Positions 21,918 through 33,723 of a DNA stretch of 64,000 bases are shown piece by piece. The notes beneath the pieces were generated by a model. The model had not been told where the DNA came from. It was given only the letters and a program-made list of their open reading frames with translations, and made no database searches. The first letter of the stretch is position 1, and every line of letters starts with the position of its first letter. Source of the stretch: Eleusine coracana subsp. coracana (lineage: Eukaryota > Streptophyta > Magnoliopsida > Poales > Poaceae); assembly GCA_032690845.1 (NCBI GenBank), contig CM064424.1:31606228-31670227 (forward strand), written 5' to 3'. A program made the position numbers and the translations under genes.

Positions 21918-24409
21918 ATGGAGAAGCGTGCGGTCAAGCTCTGGATGTTCGAAGGAGAGGACTTCCCCTACTAGAAGTCGCGGACCAAGTCTTATCTCAT
22001 GAGTCACAGATGTGCTATATGGGACATCGTCGAGCAAGAATACAACATACCTGCCGACCTCAACACCGCTCCTATAGGTGAGTTGAACAGGTATGAACAC
22101 AACACCAAAGCTGTCAACATTCTACTCTCTGCACTTGGTAGAAGTGAACATGATCACGTTGCACACCTTGACACTGCTCATGCTATTTGGGTTAAGCTTT
22201 GCATGTTACACGGGGGTACCAATCAAGTCAAGTCTATGTGTAAGGATTCTTACAATAGACAGTACCAAACAATGGCATAAAAACCTGGCGAGTCACTAGA
22301 TGACACCTTTCATAGGTTTGAGGCAATTGTGTGCAACTTGCGGGCTTGTGGTAACCTTGTGTACAGTGATAATGATAGAGCTAAGCAACTGTTGTACTCA
22401 CTTGATGAAAATGTTTAGGGGTTAAAATTGCTGCTCTAGAAGAAACTACTGACTTCAATACCTTAAACTATGAGCAACTGTATAACAAGCTGAAATCTCA
22501 TGAACTATCTAGGAAATCTTGTCCTAATCATGTTAACCCTGCTTCTAGAATGTCTTTGCTTTCTAGTTCTCAGAAGGGTAGTCACAGTGATGCTTCTTAT
22601 GGAACTAAGCCCTCACTTGACAAGTCTTGTTTGGAGTTTGCTCTGTCTTCTCTTGTTGCAGCTTCTGATGAACAGATAGAGTGCATTCCTGACGAGGAGC
22701 TGTCCTTGCTCACAAGGAAGTTCAGGAAGTTCTACAACAACTGGAAGGAGAGAAGAGGAGATGGTTCAAGAACCTGCTTCGAGTGCGGTGACCCTAGACA
22801 CTTCATTGCTAAATGTCCCAAGAAGAAGGAGGTCGGATACCACGACAACAACACTAAAGACTTCAAGTAGAAGAAGAACCGCTTCTACAAGAAGGGCAAG
22901 AACTCAAGAAGTTCGCCAAGGCCATTGCACGCGCCTGCGTTGCCGCCTTGAGCGATGTCGACCTCACATCAAGCAAAGGCCTTACAACCTCGGAAGAGGA
23001 GGTTGAAAAGCCACGAGTCAAGAGGAAGGATGACTTCACCGGGCTTTGCTTCATGGCAAAGAACAATCACGACACCAACTCTAGATCCGACTCCGACACA
23101 AGCGAGGTACCTCCCACTATTGATGAGCTCTCTTCTGAACTTGATCATTTGTGCGATGTTCTGCTCTTGCTAGATGATAAGCTTCGCAGTGCTGTTCGTG
23201 AGAGTAGAGAGCTTAAGTCTAAGTTGGAGAGTGCTGATTTTGGAATTGCTTCACTTAGGTCTAAGCTTGCTTCTGATGTCACTGTTGTAGAGTGTGAGTC
23301 ATGTCAACTTGTGATGAATGATCTGAGTTAGAGGGAGAGTGTGCATGCACATGTTGCCAGCCAGCTTGAGAGTGCCGTCAAGGAGCTTGATGAATTCAAA
23401 GCTAGGCCAACTCTTTTGGGTGCATGTCAGAAGTGCCCCAAGATCACAAGTGAGTTGGAAGCTCAAACCCTCAAAGTCAAAGAGCTTGAGTCCAAGCTGC
23501 TTATTGAGACTCACTCTAAGGTCCTTCCACCACCCTATGAGGTGTGTCTCTCTCTTAACGACAAGCTTGTAATCACTAGGGAGGAAAACATAGTCCTAGT
23601 CCAAGAAAATGACTATCTTGTTTCTAGGTTCCAAAGAACCTTAGTGAGTGAGGAGAAAATTGAGAGTGACCTAGCAAGAGTCAACGAGAGTGCTAGTATG
23701 TCAATCTACATATTTGGGTTTGGGATTTGAGAGGGTTGACAAAGAGAATGAAAATGTGGGTAAATTTATGCCTAGCTCTAGCTACAAGTATGAGGAACAA
23801 TCCATCAAACCCACTGACATATACTATCCACCAAACTCCAAACCTTCCTTCAACCCAAAGCAAATAGAGAAGCCAAAACCCAAACCTCCTGTGCAAACAA
23901 AGCCTAAACATGAGAGTATCTACATTTGCATGTTCTATGGGCATAAGGGTCACTTGGATGAGTATTGTTATAGGCGTAAGAGGATTGAGAGGATGCAAGC
24001 TGAGTTAATTAGAGATGTGCATCATGATGATTTTGATGGTTTTCAGCCTCGCTCTTTTTCTCGTGCCTATCATGGACAGGGTCATGCCTCATATGGCTTT
24101 GATACACGAAACCAAGGCTTTGCGCAGCAGCGCTTTGGTGCCCCACGTTTTCCCCATCATGGTGAGCGTCACTCGCGTGGATTTGTCTTTCACACAGATG
24201 ATTTCTATCCTCACAACCCAAGGTTCGAGTTGAGACGCTTTGACAGACCATGTTTTCCCCATCGTGGTTCTCGTCCCATGCGTTCGAATGGTAAGGTGCA
24301 AAGAACTGTGATGACTACTACCGTTCATATGGTGAAGTACTGGATTCCCAAATGCTTTTTGACTAACCCTAGCACTAAGCCATCGACTTTTCCTTCTCGT
24401 TCTTTATAG
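21918..24409 (+). pseudogene. gag: SIRE-like gag
   Basis: Reading starts at the ATG at 21918 (MEKRAVKLWMFEGEDFPY) and meets a stop at 21972. Further segments continue in and out of frame: the capsid-like UBN2-type stretch (21999-22280), a zinc knuckle CFECGDPRHFIAKC at 22775-22816, an acidic and coiled-coil stretch (about 22948-23730), and a second knuckle at 23927-23968 in which one Cys is Tyr (CMFYGHKGHLDEYC). A basic/aromatic His-rich tail (HHGERHSRGF, FPHRGSRP) follows to 24409. Gag packages element RNA. The long C-terminal extension fits SIRE elements. At least six stops or frameshifts are present. Confidence 0.85.
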
Positions 24410-25570
24410 GCAGCAGGTGGAGGCCTAGAGAACAAATGGTTGATGGACTCCGGGTGTTCGCGCCACATGACTCGAGATGCAAAGTGGTTCTCCAGCCTCA
24501 CTCTCTTGAAGCACCGGGAATATATGACCTTTGGGGATGACAAGAGAGGGAGAGTCAAGGCAAGAGGCGTGGTAAAGGTAAATGAAAAATTCACTCTCAA
24601 GGATGTTGGTTTGGTTGAGTTTCTCAAGTACAATCTCCTCACTGTCTCTCAGTTTCTTGATGTTGGTTTGGAAGTGCGCTTTAAGTCGAATGCTTTTTGT
24701 GTTCTTGATTCGACTGGTTCATTGGTTTGTGGGATTTCTCGCATTGGCAGAGTTTTTCAGGTTGATTTTGCTGGTTCTCCTAGTTCTCACAAGTGCTTGT
24801 TTGCTCAATCTTCTTCAGAGCTCTGGAAATGGCATAGGAGACTGGGTGACATGAGCTTTGACTTGTTATGTCACTTGAGTGGCCTAGGCTTGATCCGAGG
24901 ATTGCCTAAGCTCAAATTTGATAAGGATTTGGTTTGTGCTCCTTGTCGTCATGGGAAAATGATTGACGCTTCTCATCCACCAATCAATTTGGTGATGACT
25001 GAACGCCCTAGAGAGTTGCTTCATATGGACACTGTTGGTCCTTCTCGGGTTCGTTCGGCTGATTGGAAGTGGTATGTTCTTGTGATTGTTGATGACAACT
25101 CTTGCTACTCTTGGGTTTACTTTCATGAGAGGAAGGATGAAGTGTTTCATCGCCTTCGAAGCTTAGCTTTGAGGTTGTTTAAGGAACTGTCTTTAGAAAG
25201 AAAGAACAGAACCTTGGTGGAAATGGCCTGGATGATGCTCGATGAGCATAGGACTCTGAGGCGGTTCTGGGTTGTGGCCATTAGCACTGCTTGCTATGTT
25301 TCCAATCGGGTTTTCTTGTGCTCAATTCTTAATGTGACTTCTTATGAGCTACGTTTTGGGAGGAAGCCATCTGTTTCTCATTTGTGGGCTTTTGGCTACA
25401 AGTGCTTCATTCTCAAGCGTGGCAATCTTGATAAGTTTGACTCGTGATCTTCCAATGGCATCTTTATTGGCTACACCCTTCATGGCCATTCCTACAGAGT
25501 TTTGAATTTTGAAACTAACACCATCGTAGAGTCCTGTGATGTAACCTTTGATGAATAAAACTCTTGTGCA
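24410..25570 (+). pseudogene. pol: SIRE-like protease and internally deleted integrase
   Basis: The protease active site DSGCSRHMTR is intact at about 24446. Integrase follows with its zinc-binding N-terminus (WHRRLGDMS...CAPCRHGK, 24830-24960) and the first catalytic Asp in LLHMDTVGP (about 25030). After LRLFKEL (about 25190) the sequence jumps to ERKNRTLVEMAW, which normally lies after the second catalytic Asp and next to the Glu, so about 40-50 codons including the DDE core's second Asp are missing. The integrase end (FWVVAISTACYVSNRV, RFGRKPSVSHLWAFGYKCF) is present to a stop at 25446, and the C-terminal domain continues to about 25560. Confidence 0.87.
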
Positions 25571-27432
25571 AGCAATGTGATTGAGACTGCAGGTACTAAG
25601 GCGATGGAGGAGAGCATATTTGTAGAAGAGGACCTACAGGGCTTGGATGATGACGATGAGGAGTCATTCTATCTCACATCCGAGCTTGTTCCTGTTGCTA
25701 CCACCACTCCGACAGAGGGTCCAGAAGCTTCTACATTGACTTCAGCAGCTGTCGAGCGAGCTCCAGCAGTGGTTGAGGGGGAGGTACGCTCTAAGAGAGA
25801 GGCTCCTTACCACATTCAGCGTTAACATCCACCTCAACAGATGATCGGTAATCTGTATGAGAGGACAACAAGGTCAAGGTCTGCACATCTCGCCTGCTTT
25901 ACAAATTCTCTCTTTGTTGCAACCTTTGAACCCCGGGATGTTGGACACGCACTATGTGATGAACATTGGGTTGATGCCATGCATCAGGAGTTGGAAAACT
26001 TTGAGAGAAACAAAGTATGGACCCTAGTAGAGCCTCCTGTTGGTGTCAATGTCATAGGAACCAAATGGGTGTTTGAAAACAAGCATGGGGAAGATGGTGA
26101 GGTTGTTAGAAACAAGGCTAGGATTGTTGCCCAGGGTTTCAGTCAAGTGGAGGGCTTAGCCTATGGAGAAACCTTTGCTCCTGTTGCACGCATAGAAGCC
26201 ATTAGGATCTTGCTTGCATTTGCTGCTTCTAAGGGCATTAGACTCTATCAAATGGATGTCAAGAGTGCTTTCCTAAATGGTTTCATAGAGGAAGAGGTTT
26301 ATGTGAAACAACCACCTGGCTTTGACCACCATAAATACCCACACCGTGTGTACAAGCTTCAGAAGGCTTTGTACGGGCTAAAGCAAGAACCTAGGGCACG
26401 GTATGCTAGGCTTAAAACTTTCTTGCTAGAGCACGGGTATGTCATGGGGTGTGTTGATAAAACCTTGTTCACTCTCTAGCATGGCAATGACTTTCTAATG
26501 GTTCAGATTTACATGGATGATATCATCTTTGGTGGTTCCGCTCATGTTCTTGTGTCCAGACTTTAGGAAACCATGGAAAGTGAATTTCAGATGTTGATGA
26601 TGGGCGAGCTCACCTTCTTTCTCGGGCTTCAAATCAAGCAGTGCAAGCAAGGCACTTTCATACATCAAGCCAAGTACACGAAGGATCTCCTAAAGAAGTT
26701 TGACATGGTCAATGTGAAGTCGTTGTCTACACCAATGTCCACTACAATGGCACTTGACCCTGATGAAGACTGTGAAGCAGTGGACCAAAGGGAGTACAGG
26801 AACATTATTAGCTCCCACTTGTACCTGACGATGACAAGACCTAACATACACTTTGTAGTGTGCCTTTGTGCTCGCTTTCAAGCTTCCCCAAGGGTGACTC
26901 ATCACAAGGTTGTCAAGCACATCTTCAGGTATCTCAAATACACCCTTGAGTTTGGTTTTGGTACTCTGCATCTTCATCTCTTGATCTCATTGGGTATTCG
27001 GATGCGGACTTTGTTGGGTGTATAATTGATAGGAAGAGCACTTATGGTCTGTTGGTATTCTCGTACGTAGTCGAGTGTAGCCCAATCCACCATAGAGGTT
27101 GAGTCTGTATCTGCCGCTAGCTGCTGCTCACAAATCCTATGGGTTTTATCTACCATGAGAGACTATGGGTTAACCTTTAAGAGTGTTCACTCATGTGTGA
27201 TAACTCCAGTGCCAGATGCTTAGCCAAAAACCCAATCCAACATGGTAAGGTTAAACACATCAATGTGCGATTCTACTTTTTGAGAGACAATGTTGAGAAG
27301 GGGGATGTTGAGCTCAAATACATCGACACTAGAAACCAACTAGCTAATATCCTCACCAAGCCCCTAGATGCTTCTAGACATGCTTTTCTTCGAGGGGAAC
27401 TTGGTGTTTGTCATCCTTATGGCTTCATTTGA
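25571..27432 (+). pseudogene. pol: SIRE-like reverse transcriptase and RNase H
   Basis: The acidic linker (25577-25825) leads into the RT: WTLVEPPVGVNVIGTKWVF, ARIVAQGFSQVEG, YQMDVKSAFLNG, the catalytic YMDDI at about 26510, and LTFFLGLQIKQ. RNase H continues with YADFVG-like sequence in a shifted frame near 27000-27190 and ends at 27432 (KHINVRFYFLRD, LTKPLD, GELGVCHPYG). Stops occur at 25823, 26477, 26564 and in the RNase H part, with frameshifts near 27000 and 27200. RT copies element RNA to DNA and RNase H removes the RNA strand. This copy cannot make an intact product. Confidence 0.9.
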
Positions 27433-28749
27433 GGGGGAGTTGGTGTTCTCTTGTATATATGTATCTTACCTTTTATGCATTGCATCTCATATGTAATATA
27501 TGCATTGGTAGATGAGCTTTGATTCTTATGCTTTCTAGCATTTCTCTTTGCTATGATTGAGCTTGAGCTAAGTTGTGTGGAAGTGATGGTAATCTCATAA
27601 ACTCATGTGAGCAACTTGCTAATCTCAAAGGTAAACTAAGCTTCTTGTGAACCTTATGAACTAATCCTGCAAAACCTTGCTCACCATGTGTTTTATCCTG
27701 GTTGAAACTTGCATTAAGACTAGTCTAGAGGATATCTTGGCCTTGGCACTTTGTGTTTGCGAAATGGAAGGCTTTGCAAATGTTTAGCTCATGATGGGAC
27801 ATTGTGGGAACGAGTGTTCCTTTTGCCACAAAGGCATGGTCTTTTGTCTCGTGAGTAATCCCTGGATAATCTGCTAAGTGCTTATTTTTTATCAAGAATA
27901 ATTCTAAAAATGCTAAATCCAAGCATTGTGACTTGAGGCCTCGGGGTGTTTGCCGTACCCAGTCGTGCGACCCTCCGTATGGATAAGAGGACACGTGAGG
28001 ATTAACAATAAACACTTGATCAAATGAGTCTCTGTTGCATATGTGAGCGTTTGTAAAGCTCATCTTCTACGAATGCTTGTTGTCCTAGTTGAGATTGAAA
28101 CAGGCTAGATTCTTATAATTCACTTGATGCTTGTTTTGCCATGGATGGGAGTACTTAAACATGTGGTGGCAGCTTTTCTCATGATAAGCAAATTTGATTC
28201 TATCTAAGGTAGTCAATCTTTCTTCTTAGCTTGTATAGCTCTTGGTGTTTATGCCTTGCTATCTATTTTTGATCTTTGTATGGTTGTGCGCGTTTGCTTT
28301 TACACTTCTTGGCTCTGTGTTTATGATTAGCAAAGTTAAATGCTTGTTTGCATAATTGTTGAAGCTCCTTAGGCTTGCATTTTTAGGCATTGCATGTTTG
28401 CTTGTTCTTTTGCCTCTTTGATGAGTTCATTGCCAAAGGGGGAGAAAATATTGGGTCATGCACAAATTATGCTAAGAAACTTAACATGATCCATTTTGCA
28501 CTACATGAGGCCTACCACAAGTTGAGGGGAGCATATCATGATCTTGTGCATTTTCTTTTGCTTTTCATATTCTTTGCATCTCAAGTCGCTTTCTTGCCAA
28601 CTCTTGGTTTTGTGATCCCTACTTTGCAAGATGGCTTGTTTTCACCTTTTCTTTGGTTTTGGTCATTTGGATGAGCTTATTTGGTTTCGCATTTCACTCT
28701 CTAATCTTTGTGCATTTGAGGTTGTCAATGTACTCATTAAGGGGGAAAT
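27433..28749 (+). other. Tail between RNase H and 3' LTR, with polypurine tract
   Basis: These 1.3 kb have no convincing gene. SIRE-type elements sometimes carry an env-like ORF here. The only plus-strand frame of note (28390-28674, 94 codons) has one hydrophobic stretch but no signal peptide or recognisable domain. The polypurine tract aagggggaaat lies at about 28738-28749, directly before the 3' LTR. Confidence 0.75.
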
Positions 28750-30161
28750 TGAGAAACCATGTGGATATGTGCCATGGTTTGCAATATATGTGATGAGTAA
28801 TTGACTTGAGCGGATTTGTGTTTGAGTTGAAATGCGGGAATCTTGGGATTACATGAGTTTGTGCATGTCATGGTTTTGACTAACCGGAGTTGGTGGAAGT
28901 ATTGGTGATGTTGCAGGAGCTGGGAAATGTGTTTGCTTGCCTCATGATGTGTACGTCACTGGAGTCGACTTGGCTATCAACGGCGAAGCATAGATGTGAA
29001 GTTCCCAATGGCATTCGGGTGAAGGAAAAAGAGATGGACAAGTTTGCCCCCGGTGGTTGGTGGGTGTGTTATGTAGACCAAGGGTAGTGTTGTCATGTGG
29101 GCAATAGACCTTGGGCCTATATAAGGAGAGGTAGGGCTGGTGGAAGAGGTGCCTCTCTTTCCATTAGCCTCGCCTTAGGTCTTCTTTTAAAGCGCTAGGA
29201 GAGGTGTTCATGTTTTAGAGGAGAGTAGTGGGTGTGTGAGAGACATCTCTTGCTCTTCCAAATAGTGGGAGGAAGAGGGTGGCTTCCTAGCAATGTATCC
29301 ATGTATCATGACTTAATGAATCAATGATATGAGATTCAAATTCGTGCTCAAGTTCTTCCTCTCTCCTTAAATCCCGAATTTCTCTTTTTTCCTATTTTTG
29401 GAGCTATTTTCATGGTGATTTTTTATCTCGATTTTGAGTGAGTTTTGGAATGAATTTTGTGGGGGATATTGGTGCTATGATGTACCAGGACAACCCTATA
29501 TAGGTCCTAGACCAAATCAAAGGCACGAGCACCTTCAATTTAAACGTTTTCTCAAGTTTCCCCTTTTCAGTGTTCATGCTACGAGATCTGAAATTCATTA
29601 TTATCCCTTGTGCTTTTTGAGTGGATCTCTTTAGAGGAGCGTCGTTATGTATTGAGGATGATCTGGTCCCAATTTCGTGATTTTTGGAGTATGTTTGATA
29701 AGGTTTTATCAATTTTCTTTCCAGAACGGAGCTGCTGTTTTGCCTAGGACAAAACTTCCGTGGCCAGGACAGAACTTCCGACACCATGACGGAACCTCCA
29801 TCAAGAACCATGGAACTTCCATGAGTGGCAGTTCTCCTGTCACCCGAAACTTCCATGATTGACAGAACTTCTGTCGGGGGCTTCGGAACTTCCGTTGGGC
29901 ACCATGGAACTTCCGTCAGGCTCAATTTTGTGATCTCTCGGATCTTACTTATTTCCCTTTTTGTTTCTCTTATGCTTTCACTATGTGTCCTTTTGATTTG
30001 AGTCATTCCTAGGGTTAGCACACAACAAGTTGGTGTTTGTAACCTTAGTGACTCGGTTAGAGGTTGGTTTGGGTTGTAATTGGGACATAGGTCAAGTCCT
30101 TGAGAACACTTTTAATTGGCTCCCATTCCCCCCCCCCTCTGGTCGCCTTCTTGGTCCTTTA
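28750..30161 (+). repeat. 3' LTR of the SIRE-like element
   Basis: The LTR is 1412 bp and aligned to the 5' LTR except for a deletion of roughly 390 bp just after the shared aacggcgaa/aacggtgag point (near 28985). TATA cctatataagg lies near 29117. A palindrome cluster with extra copies relative to the 5' LTR is at 29750-29925. It ends CCTTTA, where the 5' LTR has CCTTCA. Confidence 0.9.
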
Positions 30162-30391
30162 GAATCGATGCAACCTTACTCATTTGAACTGATCGAACCT
30201 AATCAAGATAGTGTTCAAACACGGTAAATTGAGCCAAATTGAAGTTATTTATAGATAAAACCGATCGAATGACTAAAATAATAGATCTAATCTATACTCA
30301 TAAAACCTACTAAAAACTGCAATAGATCAGACTCAACCAAGGCAGTGGATCTTTGAAGTTCTTTCTATCCCACCGAGCGTGCCAAAAATTG

Positions 30392-31225
30392 TGTTGATGC
30401 GAAAATCACCACGCGTGACCTGGGAGATCTGCTTAACTCCAGTGCAAGCTCAATACGAGAAACCGGCACACTCCAATCGATTTTCCCTGCAAACCAACAA
30501 AGAAACAAATGATCAAATTTCACGGGTCATCGGCCCAGGAAAGGCCGATAGTCACTGTTCATGGAACCAGCTGATGCTATTATAAGAATAAAGATAACAT
30601 AATATAAACTAATTGGCTGATTATATCGGTTTATCAGCAAATTCAATATATAAAATACCATGCATTATTAATGCTGATGGAAAATAAGCCAACAGAGCAG
30701 AGTCGATCATATAGTAATGACCAAGCCCAGACACGATCAGTCGATAGTGTTGAGTCGATAGAAGAAAGTCGATGAGTCTACAGTAACACATAGAGACTCA
30801 TTCTATCGATAGTGCTAAGTCGATAGATCTACTAGCTGGTACTACAAACATGTTTTAAAATCATAGATCTATCTTATTATGATAAGGGGGCAAACAACTA
30901 ACAGCATAACTGATATAATCCGATTAAGCACTAGAAAGTCGATTGAACCGTGATAACCTATCGGCTAAATGTCCCGATAGAACTCTATTGACTCTATCTT
31001 TAAACAGATCGAATCTAGCCCTATTAACCTAGTAAGAGATCAGAATCGATGCATCCTTATTGATTTGAACAGATCGAACTGAATCAAGACAGTGTTCAAA
31101 CACGGTAAATTGAGCTTGATTGAAGCTATTTATAGATAAAACCAATAGAATGACTAAAACAATAGATCTAAACAATACACATAAAACCTACTAAAAATTG
31201 CAATAGATCAGACTCAACCAAGGCA
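30392..31225 (-). repeat. Tat-like LTR copy C
   Basis: This is an uninterrupted 834-bp copy. On the minus strand it runs TGCCTTGGTTGAG to CATCAACA, with a TATA box tctataaatagctt near 31126-31139. A 47-bp spacer with the primer-binding site (30345-30391) joins it to copy B. Its other side borders the 3' region of the same family's pol, so it stands where a 3' LTR should. Confidence 0.85.
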
Positions 31226-32397
31226 GTATTGTAGTCAAAAGTCGATAGAACAAGCACAAAGAAGATCTAATTACTGGATAACTAGAAATTCTAACGATAA
31301 CAAGTAGAACATCAAATCAATGAGAAAGTACTAGTTGAGACTGATAGAATTACCAAGGTTGACTACTCCAAGTCTCTCGCTAAGATCGGAGATGATGCAG
31401 CCCGTGTGAGATGAGGGTTTCATCGAGGACACCATCCAACCACTTGTGACCATTAATCGCAGCCTGCTATTTCTTGTGCCGCTTCGACTACTGGGCTTAC
31501 TTTTTGACCATCCTCTCGGATTATTCCTCTCCTATAACCCCTATCGCATTCTATCCCTCCTTTCAATCCAGAGTGGCGTTTGGATCCCTCAAAGGCCATT
31601 TTTAGTACCTATAAATAGCTCCCTTCGCCAGCCCATCTTCATCACCTCATTTTCTGCCTCCAACCATGGGTCTCTTACTGAGAGCTTTGATAGAAAAGTA
31701 CCATCTATCTCCAAATCTACTAAGTGTCATGTGGCGAATACTTTTCGCTTCTCTTACCTTCAGAGTCCTCCTTTCAATCCAAAGTCTACAGCTCCTCCTA
31801 CCTAGAAGCCAACCTGCTGGTTCTTTCACCCTCGGATAGCAGCACGGATGTCTAGAATGACATTGGCAGAGCGACCCTCTCTCCCCTTTGTTCGGTGGGT
31901 GATGTCTGATGACACTGTCATCTTTGAAGGGAAAGATAACGAAGCTGCTAAATGTAATTTTTCCTTCTTCTATGTACCTTCTTTTATGTGCTTGGACTCT
32001 GTTAATAACATCTTCATCCCCTAGCTCCTGTAGAAGAATAGGTCTCACTAAAATTGATTACCTACAAGTAATCATCTTTTCCTCATCCTTTAACATTGTT
32101 TATCTGTAATCGATGAAAACCTCCTTGGCTATATACATATCTATCATGTTGCGCTTTTATCTTCATAAGTTTTCTGCTACGGGCGATATTCTCAATGTCG
32201 ACCATCTCAAGTCAACGCATTACCATCGGCTCTCACCACTTAAGCATGATACTCAAAATATCGGCTATTGATCAGCAATGGGATCATGAGTCAATCCAAA
32301 CTCTTGGATGATACCTTTTCAAATATTTTCCATTAATTTCTCTTCCAAACTCTTCTCCATCCAATCCTTGTAGAAAATATGCATTGCCCAGCGCACA
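31226..32397 (-). other. Region between Tat-like integrase and LTR, possible antisense ORF relic
   Basis: Tat-group elements often carry an extra ORF, frequently antisense to pol, at this position. Here the plus strand (antisense to pol) has a TATA-like cctataaatagctccc at about 31608-31623 and an ATG at 31665, and frames 31446-31805 (119 codons) and 31665 onward stay open for short distances. Neither shows a domain that I recognise. A minus-strand frame (32048-31647) is equally long. I take it as a possible decayed antisense ORF only. Confidence 0.4.
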
Positions 32398-33180
32398 TCA
32401 GCTCGCTTTGAACGGACCCTCCCATGTGGGTGACCATTTTTCAAAATGACTATCTCTAGAGCCAATGGTCATCATTAATTTCCAGACAAGATCTCCTTCC
32501 AAAAAATTCTTGGGCACTACCTTTTTATTATAAAATCTGGACACATGAGCCTTATTTTCTTGAATTCTCTCTAGGGCCCTCATCCGATGTTGCGGTACAT
32601 CTTCTAATTCATCCAACATAACTTTCCTGTAATCATCGGCTGTCAACTAATCTTGCATCTTCGTTCTTCTGGACCCTAGATTTGTTTCCCATGGTAAAAC
32701 TGCTTCATGCCCATAGATTAACTGATAGAGGGCACCTTTATTGATCCATGACAAGCCATCTTGTACGCCCATAAAGACTCGGCCAATGTCGTATGGCACT
32801 TCTTAGGATGTTCATCTATCTTCCTCTTAATCAACTTAATCAAACTCTTTATAGATGCTTCTGCTTGACCATTAGCTTGAACATAATAGGGTGATGAATT
32901 CGAAAGCTTGATTCCCATACTATCAACAAAGATTTAAAACTCTTCCAAAGTAAATATAGAACCTTGGTCAGTTGTAATAGTCTACGGTACACCAAATCTG
33001 TATATGATATGTTCCTTCACAAAGTTGATCACATCATAGGCACCAGTTCAACAAACTTTATGAAGTAATCTGTAGCCGCCAGAATATATTTATGACATTT
33101 GCTTGACACTGGATAAATTTTGCCAATCATATCCATACCCTAACCCCTAAATGGCCACGACTTAATGATTGGATTCATAG
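32398..33180 (-). pseudogene. pol: Tat-like integrase remnant
   Basis: Minus-strand reading gives the integrase core with the first catalytic Asp (MDMIGKIYPVSSK), ATDYFIKFVE, a TTDQGS second-Asp motif near 32970, then GIKLSNSSPYYVQANGQAEA with the catalytic Glu (32918-32718), and the C-terminal part LDELEDVPQHRMRALERIQ, FYNKKVVPKNFLEGDLVWK, KWSPTWEGPF (32646-32398). Stops and frameshifts separate these pieces. The 5' side (RT, protease) is cut off at 33180 by the LTR of another Tat-like element, which appears to have inserted here. Confidence 0.85.
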
Positions 33181-33561
33181 TGTGGGATACTTGCTTTACG
33201 GGTATCCTCATACAAGACTAATTCGGTAGCCGACCGGGTACTTCATCAACAAGGAAGCCGATCGACTCAGCTTGGAGCGCAAGGCATATAGAGATAGACT
33301 TTCTATTGAAATCCTTGTGGGTTATGACTAGGACTCTTCATGTAACCCCCTGCCGACCGGATATATAAGGCGGCAGGGTACCCCCCCCCCCCATCGAGGG
33401 ACACGACACCAGATTACAATCAATACACAGAGCACAGGACGTAGGGTTTTTACTCTCATCAAGAGGGCCCGAACCTGTATAACTCGGCGTCTTGTGTTAC
33501 CATCGTAGTTCTTAGTCTCGACGTAGCCTTATATATTTACTGCCGATCTGAAGCTTTGATA
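33181..33561 (+). repeat. 5' LTR of the Tat-like element
   Basis: The LTR is about 381 bp and begins TGTGGGATACTTGC, aligned base for base with the start of the LTR at 6068. The TATA box ggatatataagg is near 33357, and a C tract follows at 33379-33392. The exact 3' end (33559-33561) is not certain because the usual CA is mutated. Confidence 0.75.
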
Positions 33562-33563
33562 GT

Positions 33564-33582
33564 TGGCGTGCCAGGAAGGGGA
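33564..33582 (+). other. Primer-binding site of the Tat-like element
   Basis: The sequence tggcgtgccaggaagggga directly follows the LTR. It differs from both the tRNA-Asp and initiator-Met types in the window. I do not assign the tRNA. Confidence 0.6.
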
Positions 33583-33723
33583 CAAGGCTCGCTGGTATTC
33601 TCCGTCAACTATGATGGCCAAAATTCCCATCATTCAGTACTCGCCAGATTTCAAGATCTCCTTTGGATCGCTCGACTTCACGGTCGGCAACAACAGAGCC
33701 CTAGGTCTGGAGAACCACAGATC

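Larger units (their letters stand above)
20101..30161 (+). mobile_element. SIRE-like Ty1/copia retrotransposon, full length but dead
   Basis: The order is 5' LTR (20101-21854), primer-binding site, gag, protease, integrase, RT, RNase H (copia order, integrase before RT), a 1.3-kb tail, polypurine tract and 3' LTR (28750-30161), flanked by GAATC at 20096-20100 and 30162-30166. The SIRE lineage is inferred from the size, the C-tract-rich LTR end and the RNase H tail ELGVCHPYG. Multiple stops and an integrase deletion exclude activity. The outermost base pair of the 3' LTR is TA instead of CA. Confidence 0.93.
19447..30344 (-). repeat. Tat-like LTR copy B, split by a copia element
   Basis: The LTR is present as 19447-20100 and 30167-30344, together about 832 bp, close to the 834 bp of copy C. 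The copia element at 20101-30161 splits it with a perfect GAATC duplication. Copy C reads straight through the site (gagatcagaatcgatgc at about 31036), confirming the empty site. Confidence 0.87.

Noticed and set aside
27433..28749. Env-like gene of the SIRE-like element
   Set aside because: Position fits, but the frames are short and lack signal peptide, glycoprotein-like features or a clear membrane anchor.
6068..33561. LTRs at 6068-6442 and 33181-33561 as the two ends of one element
   Set aside because: The first follows a polypurine tract and the second precedes a primer-binding site, so their order is reversed for a single plus-strand element; they belong to separate insertions.
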